A DNA stretch of 64,000 bases. It comes from Martinezella hainanensis. Lineage in GTDB: Bacteria; Pseudomonadota; Alphaproteobacteria; Rhizobiales; Rhizobiaceae. The translations under genes and the position numbers were made by a program. The stretch covers positions 186,001 through 250,000 of the forward strand of contig NZ_FMAC01000007.1 of NCBI RefSeq assembly GCF_900094555.1, in the 5' to 3' direction. Position 1 is the first letter of the stretch; the number at the start of each line of letters is the position of its first letter. Positions 9,575 through 18,576 of the stretch are shown piece after piece. The notes under the pieces are model-generated. The model worked only from the letters and a program-made list of their open reading frames with translations. It was not told the origin of the DNA and did no database searches.

Positions 9575-9655
9575 TGCTGTCTCGAGGCAGCATTCGATCG
9601 ATTGCGGCAAGACCATCGCCGGATAGTCGGCGGAATGACGCTTGCCAGGGCCTGC

Positions 9656-11047
9656 CTAGCTGACGCCGTTGAACACCACCATCTTGTCGTCGGCCATCTC
9701 TTCCATCGTCCATGGAATGCCGCCGACGCCATACCCAGACTGCCTCCGCCCGGCAAAAGGCATCCAGTCGGTTCGAAAAGCCGTGTGGTCGTTGACAAGC
9801 ACCGCCGACGCATCCAGATGCCTTGCGGCCTTGAGAGCGACGGCTATGTCGGAGGAAAAGACGCTGGCCTGGAACGCATAAGGCAGCGAGTTGGCTATAC
9901 GGATCGCTTCGTCAACGTCGCTATAGCCGTAAACACAGGTCAGTGGTCCGAAGACCTCCAAGCGCGATACCTTGGCGTCCGCCGGCGGATCGAGCAGGAC
10001 AGAAGGCAGAAGCGTGGTCTCGGACAATCGCCCTCCCCCGAATTGCCTTGCTCCGGCATCGGTCGCTTCCTTGATCCAGCTTGCAACGCGATCCGTCTCG
10101 CGCGGCAGGATCAGCGGCCCGACCTCCGTCTCCTTCAGCGCGGGATCACCGACACGGAGGCTTGCGACCTTTGCGGCGAGCGCCTCCGTGAAACTTGTGA
10201 GAATGTCATTGTGCACGAAGAGGCGCTGCGCCGACACGCAGACCTGCCCCGCGTGATAATATCCGCCCTTGACGATCGTGCCGACGATGGCGTCGACCTT
10301 TGCGCTGCGGTCGACGATGACGGGAGCCGCTCCGCCGTGTTCCAGCGCGCATCGCGTTCCTGGCGGCAGCTTGCTCTTTAGATACCAGCCAACTTTCGCC
10401 GAGCCGATGAAGCTCAGGAAAGCGACACGCTGATCTGTGGCAAAGCTCTCGGCAAGCGCATTGTCCTCGGTGATAAAGGTCTGGCACCAGCGTTCGTCCA
10501 GTCCCGCCTCCCAAAACAGCTTGACGATCTCGATGCAGGAGATCGGCGTGGTCGCGGCCGGCTTGACGATGACCGGGCAGCCGACAGCCACGGCCGGCGC
10601 AATCTGGTGGATGATGAGATTGAGGGGGTGGTTGAACGCCGATATTGCCGCCACGACGCCGATCGGCTCCTTGGTGGTGAAGGCCCACCGGTTGGCGCTG
10701 GCCGCTGTCAGGCCCATCGGGATTTCCTTGCCGCCAAAATTGCGCAGTTCGTCCGCCGCATTGACGAGACCGTCGATCCCGCGCGTGACCTCGATGATGG
10801 CATCCGTCAGCGGCTTGCCGCCCTCGCGGGCGATCATGAGGGCAAAGCGATCGCGGTTCTCCGCAAGGAGCTCGGACACTCTTCTGAGGATCGCCATCCT
10901 GCGATACGCCGGCAACCAGCCGTCACGATCGGCATAAGCTTTCGCGGCGACGTCGAGCTTGTGCTCGAGAGAGGCGGCATCATCGGTCGGGATTTCCGCA
11001 ATCAGCTCGCGATCGAATGCCTGATAGACCTTCAGGTTAGGCGTCAT
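9656..11047 (-). CDS. NAD(P)-dependent aldehyde dehydrogenase family protein
   Basis: This 463-residue protein belongs to the aldehyde dehydrogenase superfamily, which oxidises aldehydes to acids with NAD(P)+. Expected catalytic residues are present: Cys270 in HAGQVCVSAQ, Glu236 in ALEHGGAAP, and the oxyanion Asn of AFNHPLN near 139-143. The substrate is unknown. Its start overlaps the end of the acetolactate-synthase-like gene by 11 bases, so the two are probably co-translated and act in one pathway. The TPP enzyme may release an aldehyde that this protein oxidises; that coupling is inferred. Confidence 0.88.
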   Translation of the reverse strand: MTPNLKVYQAFDRELIAEIPTDDAASLEHKLDVAAKAYADRDGWLPAYRRMAILRRVSELLAENRDRFALMIAREGGKPLTDAIIEVTRGIDGLVNAADELRNFGGKEIPMGLTAASANRWAFTTKEPIGVVAAISAFNHPLNLIIHQIAPAVAVGCPVIVKPAATTPISCIEIVKLFWEAGLDERWCQTFITEDNALAESFATDQRVAFLSFIGSAKVGWYLKSKLPPGTRCALEHGGAAPVIVDRSAKVDAIVGTIVKGGYYHAGQVCVSAQRLFVHNDILTSFTEALAAKVASLRVGDPALKETEVGPLILPRETDRVASWIKEATDAGARQFGGGRLSETTLLPSVLLDPPADAKVSRLEVFGPLTCVYGYSDVDEAIRIANSLPYAFQASVFSSDIAVALKAARHLDASAVLVNDHTAFRTDWMPFAGRRQSGYGVGGIPWTMEEMADDKMVVFNGVS

Positions 11048-12695
11048 CTTGATCCTCCAGAATGGCGGGAAGCCGCTCGCGCAATTCCTTCACCAGCACA
11101 CGTTCGTTTTCCGAATAGTCGACGGGGACGTTCACCAGATGAACACCACCGCCGGCAAAGGCATTTTCGAGCGCTTGCTTGAACTGGCTGATATCGTCGA
11201 CCCTCGTTCCCATGGCACCATAGGATTGTGCATATTTCACGAAATCCGGGTTGCCGAACGTCATTCCGAAGTCCGGGAATTCATCCACCGCCTGTTTCCA
11301 GCGAATCATGCCATAGGCATCGTCCTCGATCACAAGAATGACGAGGTTGAGCTTCAGCCGTACGGCCGTCTCGATCTCCTGGGAATTCATCATGAAGCCG
11401 CCATCCCCGCAGACCGCCATGACACGCCGTTCCGGATAGAGCATCGAGGCGACCATGGCCGATGGGAGGCCGGCGCCCATCGTTGCAAGGGCGTTGTCGA
11501 GCAGCAGGGTGTTCGCCATGCGCGTCCGATAGTTCCGTGCAAACCAGATCTTGTACATGCCGTTGTCCAGCGCCAGGATGCCGTCATGCGGCATGATCTC
11601 ACGGATGTCATGGACCAGCCGCTGGGGCGTGAAGCGATCCTCCGTGGCTCGATCCGCAATGCGATTAAGGATGCGTTCCCGCAGATGCAAAAGGGCCTGC
11701 GCATTCGGCAGCTTGCCTTCGAGCCGATCCGCCAGCGCCTTCAACGATGGGCCGATGTCGCCGATGACTTCCGATTGCGGGAAATAGACCTGTTCGACGG
11801 TCGCCGGCTGATATCCGACATGGACGACGTTCGGACCGCCCTTGCCCATGATGAAGGGCGGCTTCTCGATCGTGTCATGACCAATGGTGATGATGAGATC
11901 GGCCTGTTCGATCGCTTCGTGAACGTAGTCCCGCTCCGACAAAGCGGCAGTGCCCATGTAGAGCTCGGTTCCGCCTGGGACCGTTCCCTTGCCCATCTGG
12001 GTCGTGAAGAACGGTATACCGGTGCGGATGACGAATTGTGCGATGTCCGATGTCGAGCGGGGGCGCGAGGCTGCGGCGCCTAGCATCAGCAACGGGCGTT
12101 TCGCCGCGATGATGAGCGCAGCTGCGCGATCGAGCGCCGCGTCACTGGCGATCGGCAGCTCCAGCTGATGCGGGGCGATCAAGGCGACCGGTTCGCATTC
12201 CTCGGCGGCGATGTCCTCCGGAAGCTCGAGATGGACCGGCCCCGGCCGTTCCTCCTGTGCGATCCGGAAGGCTTCCCTGACCATCGTCGGGATCATCTGC
12301 GGCGAGACGATCTGCCTGGCAAGCTTGGTGAGCGGCTTCATCGACGCCACCACGTCGACCACCTGGAAGCGGGCCTGCCGGGACGAAAGTATGCCTTTCT
12401 GGCCGGTGATCATCACCATCGGCATGGCGCCGAGCAGCGCATATGCCGCGCCCGTCGAAAGGTTCAGGGCACCCGGTCCGAGCGTCGTCAGGCAGACGCC
12501 CGGCTTGCCCGTCAGGCGGCCGTAGGTTGCGGCCATGAACGCAGCCGCCTGCTCATGCCTGGTCAGCACCAGCTGGATCGACGATTTGCGGATAGACTCG
12601 ACGACGTCGAGATTTTCTTCGCCTGGAATCCCGAAGATACGGTCGACACCCTCGTTTTCGAGTGCGGCCACCAGGAGATCGGAGCCTTTGGTCAT
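11037..12695 (-). CDS. Acetolactate synthase-like thiamine pyrophosphate enzyme
   Basis: This is a ThDP-dependent enzyme of the acetolactate synthase / pyruvate oxidase family, about 552 residues. It has the N-terminal PYR domain with catalytic Glu48 (LTRHEQAAAF), a central FAD/nucleotide-fold domain, and a C-terminal PP domain with GDGGFMMNSQEIETA then EDDAYGMI as the ThDP/Mg site. I chose ATG 12695 (MTKGSD), where family similarity begins, rather than the upstream frame start at 12740. No regulatory small subunit (IlvH) is nearby, so a catabolic or specialised role is more likely than branched-chain amino acid synthesis. Confidence 0.85.
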   Translation of the reverse strand: MTKGSDLLVAALENEGVDRIFGIPGEENLDVVESIRKSSIQLVLTRHEQAAAFMAATYGRLTGKPGVCLTTLGPGALNLSTGAAYALLGAMPMVMITGQKGILSSRQARFQVVDVVASMKPLTKLARQIVSPQMIPTMVREAFRIAQEERPGPVHLELPEDIAAEECEPVALIAPHQLELPIASDAALDRAAALIIAAKRPLLMLGAAASRPRSTSDIAQFVIRTGIPFFTTQMGKGTVPGGTELYMGTAALSERDYVHEAIEQADLIITIGHDTIEKPPFIMGKGGPNVVHVGYQPATVEQVYFPQSEVIGDIGPSLKALADRLEGKLPNAQALLHLRERILNRIADRATEDRFTPQRLVHDIREIMPHDGILALDNGMYKIWFARNYRTRMANTLLLDNALATMGAGLPSAMVASMLYPERRVMAVCGDGGFMMNSQEIETAVRLKLNLVILVIEDDAYGMIRWKQAVDEFPDFGMTFGNPDFVKYAQSYGAMGTRVDDISQFKQALENAFAGGGVHLVNVPVDYSENERVLVKELRERLPAILEDQDDA

Positions 12696-13218
12696 GGATG
12701 GAGCTCGTGCTTGTTGGCAGATTGATTTACGCTTCCGCAACTGGAAGGACGGGCTTCAAGAATAGATCCTTTTGCCGTCCAGTCCATCACAGTTTGCATC
12801 AGATTCCAGTGACCGCGAATAGCCTGTGCCGTGCATCCCGAGCGCAGCGAATGCCTGGCGACGGCATGCCCAATCGAACCATGAATACCTCGGGGGATAG
12901 TCATGGGGAAGCATCCTGCAACCGATAAACCCCTCTCGCTATAACTCATAAATGCCGCCAATCTTGAGTCATAGAGGGCACGGCTATCGCTCATGCGCTG
13001 AGACCAGATCCAGCCTGCTGGCCGCTACCAATGATCTTCCAGCGATCCCGCCCCCTCGTCTTTCGCGAAGGCATTTGAGGATTAAACAGCGGTCCAAGCT
13101 CAAAGAATTGCATTTTTTATTGCAGCCTCTTTAGGACGACTGCAGCAGATGTGCTTGATCTGACAGCAGATGCCCGCTAGGTTGCCGCCGCGATCAACTG
13201 CAAAGACATGGGGATTTC
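12696..13218. other. Intergenic region upstream of the cold shock gene
   Basis: About 520 bases separate the divergent TPP-enzyme and cold shock genes. Small frames exist on both strands but none has a ribosome site or recognisable content. It probably holds both promoters and the long 5' leader often found on cold shock mRNAs. Confidence 0.5.
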
Positions 13219-13422
13219 ATGCCGACTGGCACGGTTAAGTTTTTCAACACCGATAAGGGCTTTGGCTTCATTACACCGGAAAGCGGGGGGCCTGACGTTT
13301 TCGTTCACGTCTCCGCCCTGCAATACGGCAACGTGCTCAGAGAGGGACAATCCGTCTCCTACGATCTGGGCCAGGACCGGAAGACCGGCAAGTCAAAGGC
13401 GGAAAACGTCAGACCGCTTTAA
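13219..13422 (+). CDS. Cold shock protein (CspA family)
   Basis: This 67-residue single OB-fold protein binds single-stranded nucleic acid and acts as an RNA chaperone. The RNP1 motif KGFGFI is at residues 13-18 and RNP2-like VFVHVS at 27-32; length and the opening TGTVKFFNTDKG are typical. GGGGA lies about five bases before the ATG. It is monocistronic, bounded downstream by a 26-bp perfect palindrome. Confidence 0.95.
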   Translation: MPTGTVKFFNTDKGFGFITPESGGPDVFVHVSALQYGNVLREGQSVSYDLGQDRKTGKSKAENVRPL

Positions 13423-13436
13423 TCATTATGGACACG

Positions 13437-13462
13437 TCACTACCCGAGATCTCGGGTAGTGA
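13437..13462. terminator. 26-bp perfect palindrome after the cold shock gene
   Basis: The dyad (TCACTACCCGAGA then its exact complement, 13437-13462) starts 14 bases after the stop codon. In RNA it would fold as a long hairpin with a four-base loop. No T-run follows, so it could be a stability hairpin, a non-canonical terminator, or a protein-binding site in DNA. Confidence 0.5.
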
Positions 13463-13481
13463 ACTCGGGCGCCATGGGAAT

Positions 13482-13748
13482 TCATGTGAGCGCCCTACCT
13501 CGCAAGGGGCAAGGGCGGTAGCCTTTTGCCCGCTTCTGCCGCGTGAGCGCGAGAAACAGCCTGACGGCCTCCCTCTCGTCCTCGAAATGATGCGCCATCG
13601 TCTGTCCGCTGAAGCCTATGCGGCCCCATCGTCGGGTAAGACACGCGTCGCCGAATAATGTCGTCGATATCTCCAGCGCATAGTAACGGGCCATGTTCTT
13701 CGCGACATTGGTGCGTTCGACATAGAGCTGATAAGGTTGAGTAAGCAT
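13482..13748 (-). CDS. WGR domain protein
   Basis: This short protein (about 88 residues from the ATG at 13748) is nearly all one WGR domain. The defining RRWGRIGFSGQ motif is near residues 38-48, followed by the HHFEDEREAVRLFLAL helix. WGR domains are small nucleic-acid-associated modules found alone or fused to PARP and ligase-like proteins; the role of single-domain rhizobial copies is unknown. The frame stays open to 13892 but the upstream part does not look like the family. No strong ribosome site precedes 13748, so the start is uncertain. Confidence 0.75.
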   Translation of the reverse strand: MLTQPYQLYVERTNVAKNMARYYALEISTTLFGDACLTRRWGRIGFSGQTMAHHFEDEREAVRLFLALTRQKRAKGYRPCPLRGRALT

Positions 13749-13926
13749 GCCGGAAGAATCGTCGATCGCGTGACTGCGGTCCAATGAGTGTTTTGAATCG
13801 GTCGGCCAGCTTCGATTCATTTCCGTTATGTATTCGGCGATTTGCCGAACCATCTTCAGCCGACGCGGCGAGCGCCATCTCCGATCCAGCAATACCTCAA
13901 GGCTTACGTCCCGCCTCGGCAGCGGG

Positions 13927-14637
13927 TCACCACGGAACCATTCGACCCATATAGTCCAGATATTCGAGGCTCTGTTTGCCGCGCTGATTGAGAAGCACGT
14001 TCACCAGGTTTGGAATGCTTTCTTCGATCGTCAGCCGCCCGTCGGGCCCACCCAGATCGGTCTTGACCCAGCCAGGCGCCATGAGCACCAATGTCCGCCC
14101 ATCGCCTGAGTGCCGTGCGGCATAGCTGCGCATAAACGTGTTCAAGGCCGCCTTGCTGCCGCGATAGACCTCCCGCATGCCCGTCGTATTGTTGCTGACG
14201 CTTCCCTGTCCTGACGACATGATGCCGATCAGTCCCGTGGACGAGACCAGATCCTGCAAGCCTTCCACTGTCCGCATCGGGCTCAAAGCGTTCGTCACCA
14301 TGACACGGACGAATTCCTCGGTCGTCACCTCCCCGATCGTCTCGGTCGGAACATTCGTCGTCCCGGCATTGACGAACAGCATATCAAAGACGCGACCGTC
14401 GAGACGCTCGCGCAGCGAGGCAAGCTGCGCCGGCTCGTTGATATCGAGCGTCTCCAGGGTGACTCGGCCGTTGGAACGGTCGGCCAGATCATGCAGTTTG
14501 GTCCTCGATGCCGACGCGCGCACCGTGCCGACAACGGACCAGCCCTTCTTGAAGAATTCTTCGGCCATGGCGTGGCCAAGCCCGCGCGATGCACCAATGA
14601 TCAAGATGCTGCCGACAGACGATGATGATGACGGCAT
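13927..14637 (-). CDS. Short-chain dehydrogenase/reductase
   Basis: This 236-residue Rossmann-fold oxidoreductase has the cofactor motif GASRGLG at residues 15-21, the structural NAG motif (FVNAGTTN), and the active-site pair YRGSK. An early strand-turn TVRAS after beta-2 lacks an acidic residue, which suggests NADPH over NADH. ATG 14637 follows AAAGGAGGC. It is divergent from a LysR regulator, the usual arrangement for a regulated single-enzyme unit. Substrate unknown. Confidence 0.87.
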   Translation of the reverse strand: MPSSSSSVGSILIIGASRGLGHAMAEEFFKKGWSVVGTVRASASRTKLHDLADRSNGRVTLETLDINEPAQLASLRERLDGRVFDMLFVNAGTTNVPTETIGEVTTEEFVRVMVTNALSPMRTVEGLQDLVSSTGLIGIMSSGQGSVSNNTTGMREVYRGSKAALNTFMRSYAARHSGDGRTLVLMAPGWVKTDLGGPDGRLTIEESIPNLVNVLLNQRGKQSLEYLDYMGRMVPW

Positions 14638-14768
14638 GGGGCACGCCTCCTTTGTTTGCTGTGAGCCCAATATGAAAGCTCGGCCTGGATTTCTCCAGGC
14701 GCACAGGATGCAAAGAATAGTTGCGCCAGACGCTAGGCATGTCGATCGATCTGGTCTACCCAATTGTC

Positions 14769-15692
14769 ATGGAAGACATAGACCTCAATCTTCTCGTCGC
14801 CCTTGATATCCTGCTTGCCGAGGGGAGCGTGACGGAAGCCGCGAAGCGTCTTGGCTTGAGCCCTTCCGCCATGAGCCGCACGCTGTCGCGGCTGCGCGCT
14901 GTGACGGGTGATCCATTGCTCGTCAGGGCAGGCAGATCCCTCGTGCCGACGCGATTTGCCGAAACACTCAGGGATCGCGTTCACGCCGTCACGCAGGATG
15001 CGCGGGCCATTCTTCGGCCTGCGGCCGGCGAGCTCGATATTACCACATTGGACGCCACGTTTTCGATTCGCGTGAGCGAAGCCTTTCTCGAGCTTCTGTC
15101 AGCGCCCCTCGTCGCGGCCATCACGCAAGCGGCGCCCCGCCTTCGCATCCGCTTCGTGCTCAAGCGGGACAAGGAACCGCATATGCTGCGGGAAGGACTG
15201 ATCGATCTGGAAATCGGCGTCTTAGGCGTGCCTGCGCCGGAGCTGCGCACGCGACTTCTGCTTCGCGATCGGCTGATTGGAGTGGCACGAGAAGGCCATC
15301 CTCTGCTGACGGGCGGGGCGATAACGGCAAAGCGCTATGCAGCCTGCGGCCACATCGCTGCTTCCAGAAGAGGAGAATTTGCCGAAGTGGTCGACGAGGC
15401 TCTGGAAAGGAAAGGTCTGAAGCGGGAAATCCGCGTTGTGGTGCCTGGGTTTCCGGATGCAATGAGAATTGCAGCTTCGACGGATTTCATCGCGGCCGTC
15501 CCCCTCTCCTGCCTCGGCAAGAGCAAGCTGAACGAACCGGTGGCCGAGCTTGGTATCCGAAGCTTCGAATTGCCGTTCGAAACGCCGGAAATACTCATTG
15601 CCACCATATGGCATCCGCGCGTCGACGCCGACCCTGCCCATAGATGGCTGCGCAATATCATCACGCGCGTCTGCCGCGCGGCCCATCCATGA
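14769..15692 (+). CDS. LysR-family transcriptional regulator
   Basis: This regulator has about 307 residues. The N-terminal winged helix starts with LNLLVALDILLAEGSVTEAAKRLGLSPSAM (residues 5-34, quoted in part: SVTEAAKRLGLSPSAMSRTL). The effector-binding domain begins near 90. The start at 14769 (MEDIDLN) matches typical LysR N-termini; in-frame ATG 14739 and the frame opening at 14721 are alternatives and none has a strong ribosome site. It probably controls the divergent SDR gene, and possibly the GST gene downstream on its own strand. Confidence 0.87.
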   Translation: MEDIDLNLLVALDILLAEGSVTEAAKRLGLSPSAMSRTLSRLRAVTGDPLLVRAGRSLVPTRFAETLRDRVHAVTQDARAILRPAAGELDITTLDATFSIRVSEAFLELLSAPLVAAITQAAPRLRIRFVLKRDKEPHMLREGLIDLEIGVLGVPAPELRTRLLLRDRLIGVAREGHPLLTGGAITAKRYAACGHIAASRRGEFAEVVDEALERKGLKREIRVVVPGFPDAMRIAASTDFIAAVPLSCLGKSKLNEPVAELGIRSFELPFETPEILIATIWHPRVDADPAHRWLRNIITRVCRAAHP

Positions 15693-15834
15693 ATTGATCC
15701 AGCAGACGGTTGAACTGCAAAATGAGGAGCATTGGCCCGCGTCGCGCTCGGCTGCGGAAAGTATCTTGAAAATGGAGTGTCGGAATCTCGTTCAGCCAAT
15801 CGTCTTTAAGGCAGACAAGCCATGGAGAGCAGCA

Positions 15835-16485
15835 ATGACGATAACGATCACCGCCTTTGAAAAATCGCCGGACCGCGGTAGGGGTCTGGCGCGCGACATG
15901 CGCGTTCGCTGGGCGCTCGAAGAAGTCGGCAAACCTTATGAAGTGCGTCTCCTCTCCTTCAAGGCGATGAAGGAGCCCGCGCATCTCGCCCTTCATCCCT
16001 TCGGGCAGATCCCAACCTACGAAGAGGACGGCCTCGCCCTATTCGAATCGGGGTCGATCATATTTCATATCGCAGAGCGCCATTCCGGCCTCCTGCCCGA
16101 CGATGCCAAGGCGCGGGCGCGGGCGATCACATGGATGTTTGCTGCTCTCTCCACGGTGGAGCCGCCGATCATCGACCGCGCAAACGCAAGATTCCAGGAA
16201 CGCGATCAGACCTGGTATGAGCAGCGCCTGTCCATGGCCGACGAACGCATCCGCCAGCGGCTCAACGAACTTTCCGAATACCTGGGCAGCGCCGACTGGC
16301 TTGAGGACGCGTTCAGTGCCGGCGATCTTCTGATGATATCGGTTCTGCTAAGACTGAAAGACTCGGGCATATTGCAGGAATATCAGAACCTTTCCGCCTA
16401 TGTCGCCCGCGGCGAAGCCCGGCCGGCATACAGACGGGCTTTCGATGCTCAGCTTGCGGTCTTCACTGCCGCATCGGGCGGCTGA
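15835..16485 (+). CDS. Glutathione S-transferase family protein
   Basis: This 216-residue protein has an N-terminal thioredoxin-like domain (residues 1-85, with the cis-Pro segment FGQIPTYEEDG and the ESGSIIFHIAE glutathione-contact motif) and a C-terminal all-helical domain. GSTs conjugate or reduce electrophiles with glutathione. ATG 15835 follows GGAGAGC; the frame stays open far upstream (to 15550) but overlaps the LysR gene there. It lies 142 bases behind the LysR gene. Confidence 0.88.
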   Translation: MTITITAFEKSPDRGRGLARDMRVRWALEEVGKPYEVRLLSFKAMKEPAHLALHPFGQIPTYEEDGLALFESGSIIFHIAERHSGLLPDDAKARARAITWMFAALSTVEPPIIDRANARFQERDQTWYEQRLSMADERIRQRLNELSEYLGSADWLEDAFSAGDLLMISVLLRLKDSGILQEYQNLSAYVARGEARPAYRRAFDAQLAVFTAASGG

Positions 16486-16546
16486 CGAGGTTCCATCCAC
16501 TGCCTGCCGCGAGGAAATATAGTCGCGATCACGAGCCTCGAGGCAA

Positions 16547-17140
16547 TCAATCCTTCTCGATGCGCAAGCCTTCAAGGAAGGTCCGAAATGCGCCAACTAC
16601 CCGTTTCGAAGTCGTCTCGGGATCGTCCGAATTGGCTATCCATTGTGCAGCACAGCTGCTTGCCGCATTGATGAGGCGGGCGCCGGCTTCCGGGTCGATA
16701 TCAACGATGATGCCCTCTTCGCGAAGGCAAAGAAGGCTCTCCCTGATCGTGGCGATGCAACCATTGGCGCTCGGCCATGCCGAGGGATCGCCAAGTACAG
16801 CGGCGCCGTCACGAAACATGATGCGCTGGATTTCGGGCTCCAGCGCCATCTCGACGTAGCCGACATTCTCGTCAACGAAAGCCTGCCAACGCGAGGGCGC
16901 TTTCGACGAGATCTGACAGAGCCTTGCGGTCATTTCCGCATCGATCTCGTTGACGACGGCCTGCAACAATCCCTTCTTGTCGCCAAAATGATGGTAGAGT
17001 GCTCCCCGCGTCAGCCCAGCGGCCGCAGTAAAGTCATCCATCGATGCCTCGGCATAGCCGACGCTACCAAATGCCTTACGGCCAGCGGCGAGCAGCTTGG
17101 CTCGCGTCTCCGCAATCATTTCACTGCGAGGTTTGCGCAT
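16547..17140 (-). CDS. TetR-family transcriptional regulator
   Basis: This 197-residue repressor has a TetR helix-turn-helix at residues 30-60 (SMDDFTAAAGLTRGALYHHF) and a helical ligand-binding C-terminal domain. GGAGA precedes the ATG. It is divergent from an MFS transporter, and three copies of a CATACG-N3-CGTATG dyad sit between the two starts. This is the normal layout for a drug- or metabolite-responsive efflux switch. Confidence 0.92.
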   Translation of the reverse strand: MRKPRSEMIAETRAKLLAAGRKAFGSVGYAEASMDDFTAAAGLTRGALYHHFGDKKGLLQAVVNEIDAEMTARLCQISSKAPSRWQAFVDENVGYVEMALEPEIQRIMFRDGAAVLGDPSAWPSANGCIATIRESLLCLREEGIIVDIDPEAGARLINAASSCAAQWIANSDDPETTSKRVVGAFRTFLEGLRIEKD

Positions 17141-17171
17141 TGCGTCTCCGTCGATCGGTCACATTAATTCC

Positions 17172-17240
17172 CATACGCTGCGTATATTAGTTGACATACG
17201 CGGCGTATGCAATTATTTCATTCACATACGTCGCGTATGT
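17172..17240. promoter_or_regulatory. Triple TetR operator: three CATACG-N3-CGTATG dyads
   Basis: Copies: 17172-17186 (CATACGCTGCGTATA, one end base off), 17195-17209 (CATACGCGGCGTATG, perfect arms) and 17225-17239 (CATACGTCGCGTATG, perfect arms, flanked by A/T). Centres are 23 and 30 bases apart, about two and three helical turns, so bound dimers would sit on one DNA face. The TetR and MFS genes start on either side. Confidence 0.85.
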
Positions 17241-17275
17241 CTGCGGCCATTTCGTTCGATACAGGGAATGTTCCA

Positions 17276-18499
17276 ATGTCCAATCCGTATAGAGAGATTT
17301 TTCGCGCACCGGGCGCCAAGGGTTTTTCGGCCGCAGCTTTCTTTGCCCGCCTTCCGCTTGCCATGGCTCCTATCGGCATCGTCGCCATGCTGTCGCAGAC
17401 GCGTGGCGAATATTGGCTCGCCGGCGCCGTTTCGGCGACCTTCGCCCTGACCAACGCTTTTGTCTCGCCGCAGATATCGCGCTTCGTCGATCGGTTCGGC
17501 CAGCGTGCGGTCGTCGCGCCGGCCACCATCGTCTCGGTCGTCGCCTTCATCATTCTCATCATTGCGGCAAGCCAGGGCTGGTCGGCCTGGACGCTGTTCG
17601 CCTCGTCCTTCTTCGCGGCGGTCATGCCGAGCATACCGGCCATGGTGCGCGCTCGCTGGACGGAGATCTTCCGAGGCCGGCCCGAATTGAATACGGCCTT
17701 CGCATTCGAGTCCGCAGCCGATGAGCTTGTCTATATCATGGGCGCGTCCCTTTCCGTCGGGCTTGCGGTCTCGCTGTTCCCGGAAGCCGGTATGGTCGCC
17801 AGCACCATCTTCCTTGCGCTCGGATCGGCGGCCTTCCTGATGCAGCGATCGACGGAACCCAAGGTGCGCGCGACCAGCTCCGAAGGCCCGCAACATTCGG
17901 CGATCTGGCAGCGGCCGGTCCAGATCATCACGCTCGCGCTGATCTTCGTCGGCGCCACCTTCGCCACAGCGGAAGTCAGTGCCGTTGCCATCACCAAGCA
18001 ACTCGGCCAACCGGGCGCCGCAAGCATCGTCGTTGGCGTCTATGCACTCGGCTCCTTCGTCGTCGGTCTCATCATTGGAGCGCTGAACCTCAAGATGCCG
18101 CTACAGCGCCAGCTGCTGGTCGCCGTCAGCGTCCTTGCCCTCACCTCCCTGCCGCTTCTTGCTGCCAGCACCTCGGTCGCCCTGCTCGCCTTCGCCGTCT
18201 TCCTCAGCGGCATCGCCATTTCCCCGACCTTCATCACGGCCTTCGGCTTGATCGAACGCCGCGTGCCAGAGGCCATGCTGACGGAAGGCGTGACCTGGGT
18301 CATGACCGGCATCGGTATCGGCATGGCACTTGGCGCCTTTGTCTCCGGCTGGGTAGTGGACAGCTTCGGGCCTGCAAACGGCTTCTGGGTTTCGGTCGCC
18401 GCGAGCATCACAACCGTCGCGGTCGTGGCGTTCGGCCAGGCAAGCCTTTCCGGCACGCGAGCATCCAACCCGGCCGCCGTTACGCAACTGGCGGAATGA
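17276..18499 (+). CDS. MFS transporter
   Basis: This 407-residue protein has about 12 hydrophobic segments and the MFS loop 2-3 motif RFVDRFGQR. It is likely a drug or metabolite exporter, since it is controlled by a divergent TetR. ATG 17276 (MSNPYREIF) follows AGGGA; the frame opening at 17207 lies inside the operator repeats and is unlikely. A DUF894/YfmO-like drug efflux subfamily is possible but cannot be fixed from the sequence. Confidence 0.88.
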   Translation: MSNPYREIFRAPGAKGFSAAAFFARLPLAMAPIGIVAMLSQTRGEYWLAGAVSATFALTNAFVSPQISRFVDRFGQRAVVAPATIVSVVAFIILIIAASQGWSAWTLFASSFFAAVMPSIPAMVRARWTEIFRGRPELNTAFAFESAADELVYIMGASLSVGLAVSLFPEAGMVASTIFLALGSAAFLMQRSTEPKVRATSSEGPQHSAIWQRPVQIITLALIFVGATFATAEVSAVAITKQLGQPGAASIVVGVYALGSFVVGLIIGALNLKMPLQRQLLVAVSVLALTSLPLLAASTSVALLAFAVFLSGIAISPTFITAFGLIERRVPEAMLTEGVTWVMTGIGIGMALGAFVSGWVVDSFGPANGFWVSVAASITTVAVVAFGQASLSGTRASNPAAVTQLAE

Positions 18500-18576
18500 G
18501 CGGACCGCCAAGCTCGAACAAGAGCCACGCGGCGGCGTATTGGTCAGTGACGAATTTGCCTTCGCAACAACATTGC

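Noticed and set aside
12692..12994. 100-residue minus-strand frame before the TPP enzyme
   Set aside because: No ribosome site, overlaps the enzyme start, and has no recognisable content.
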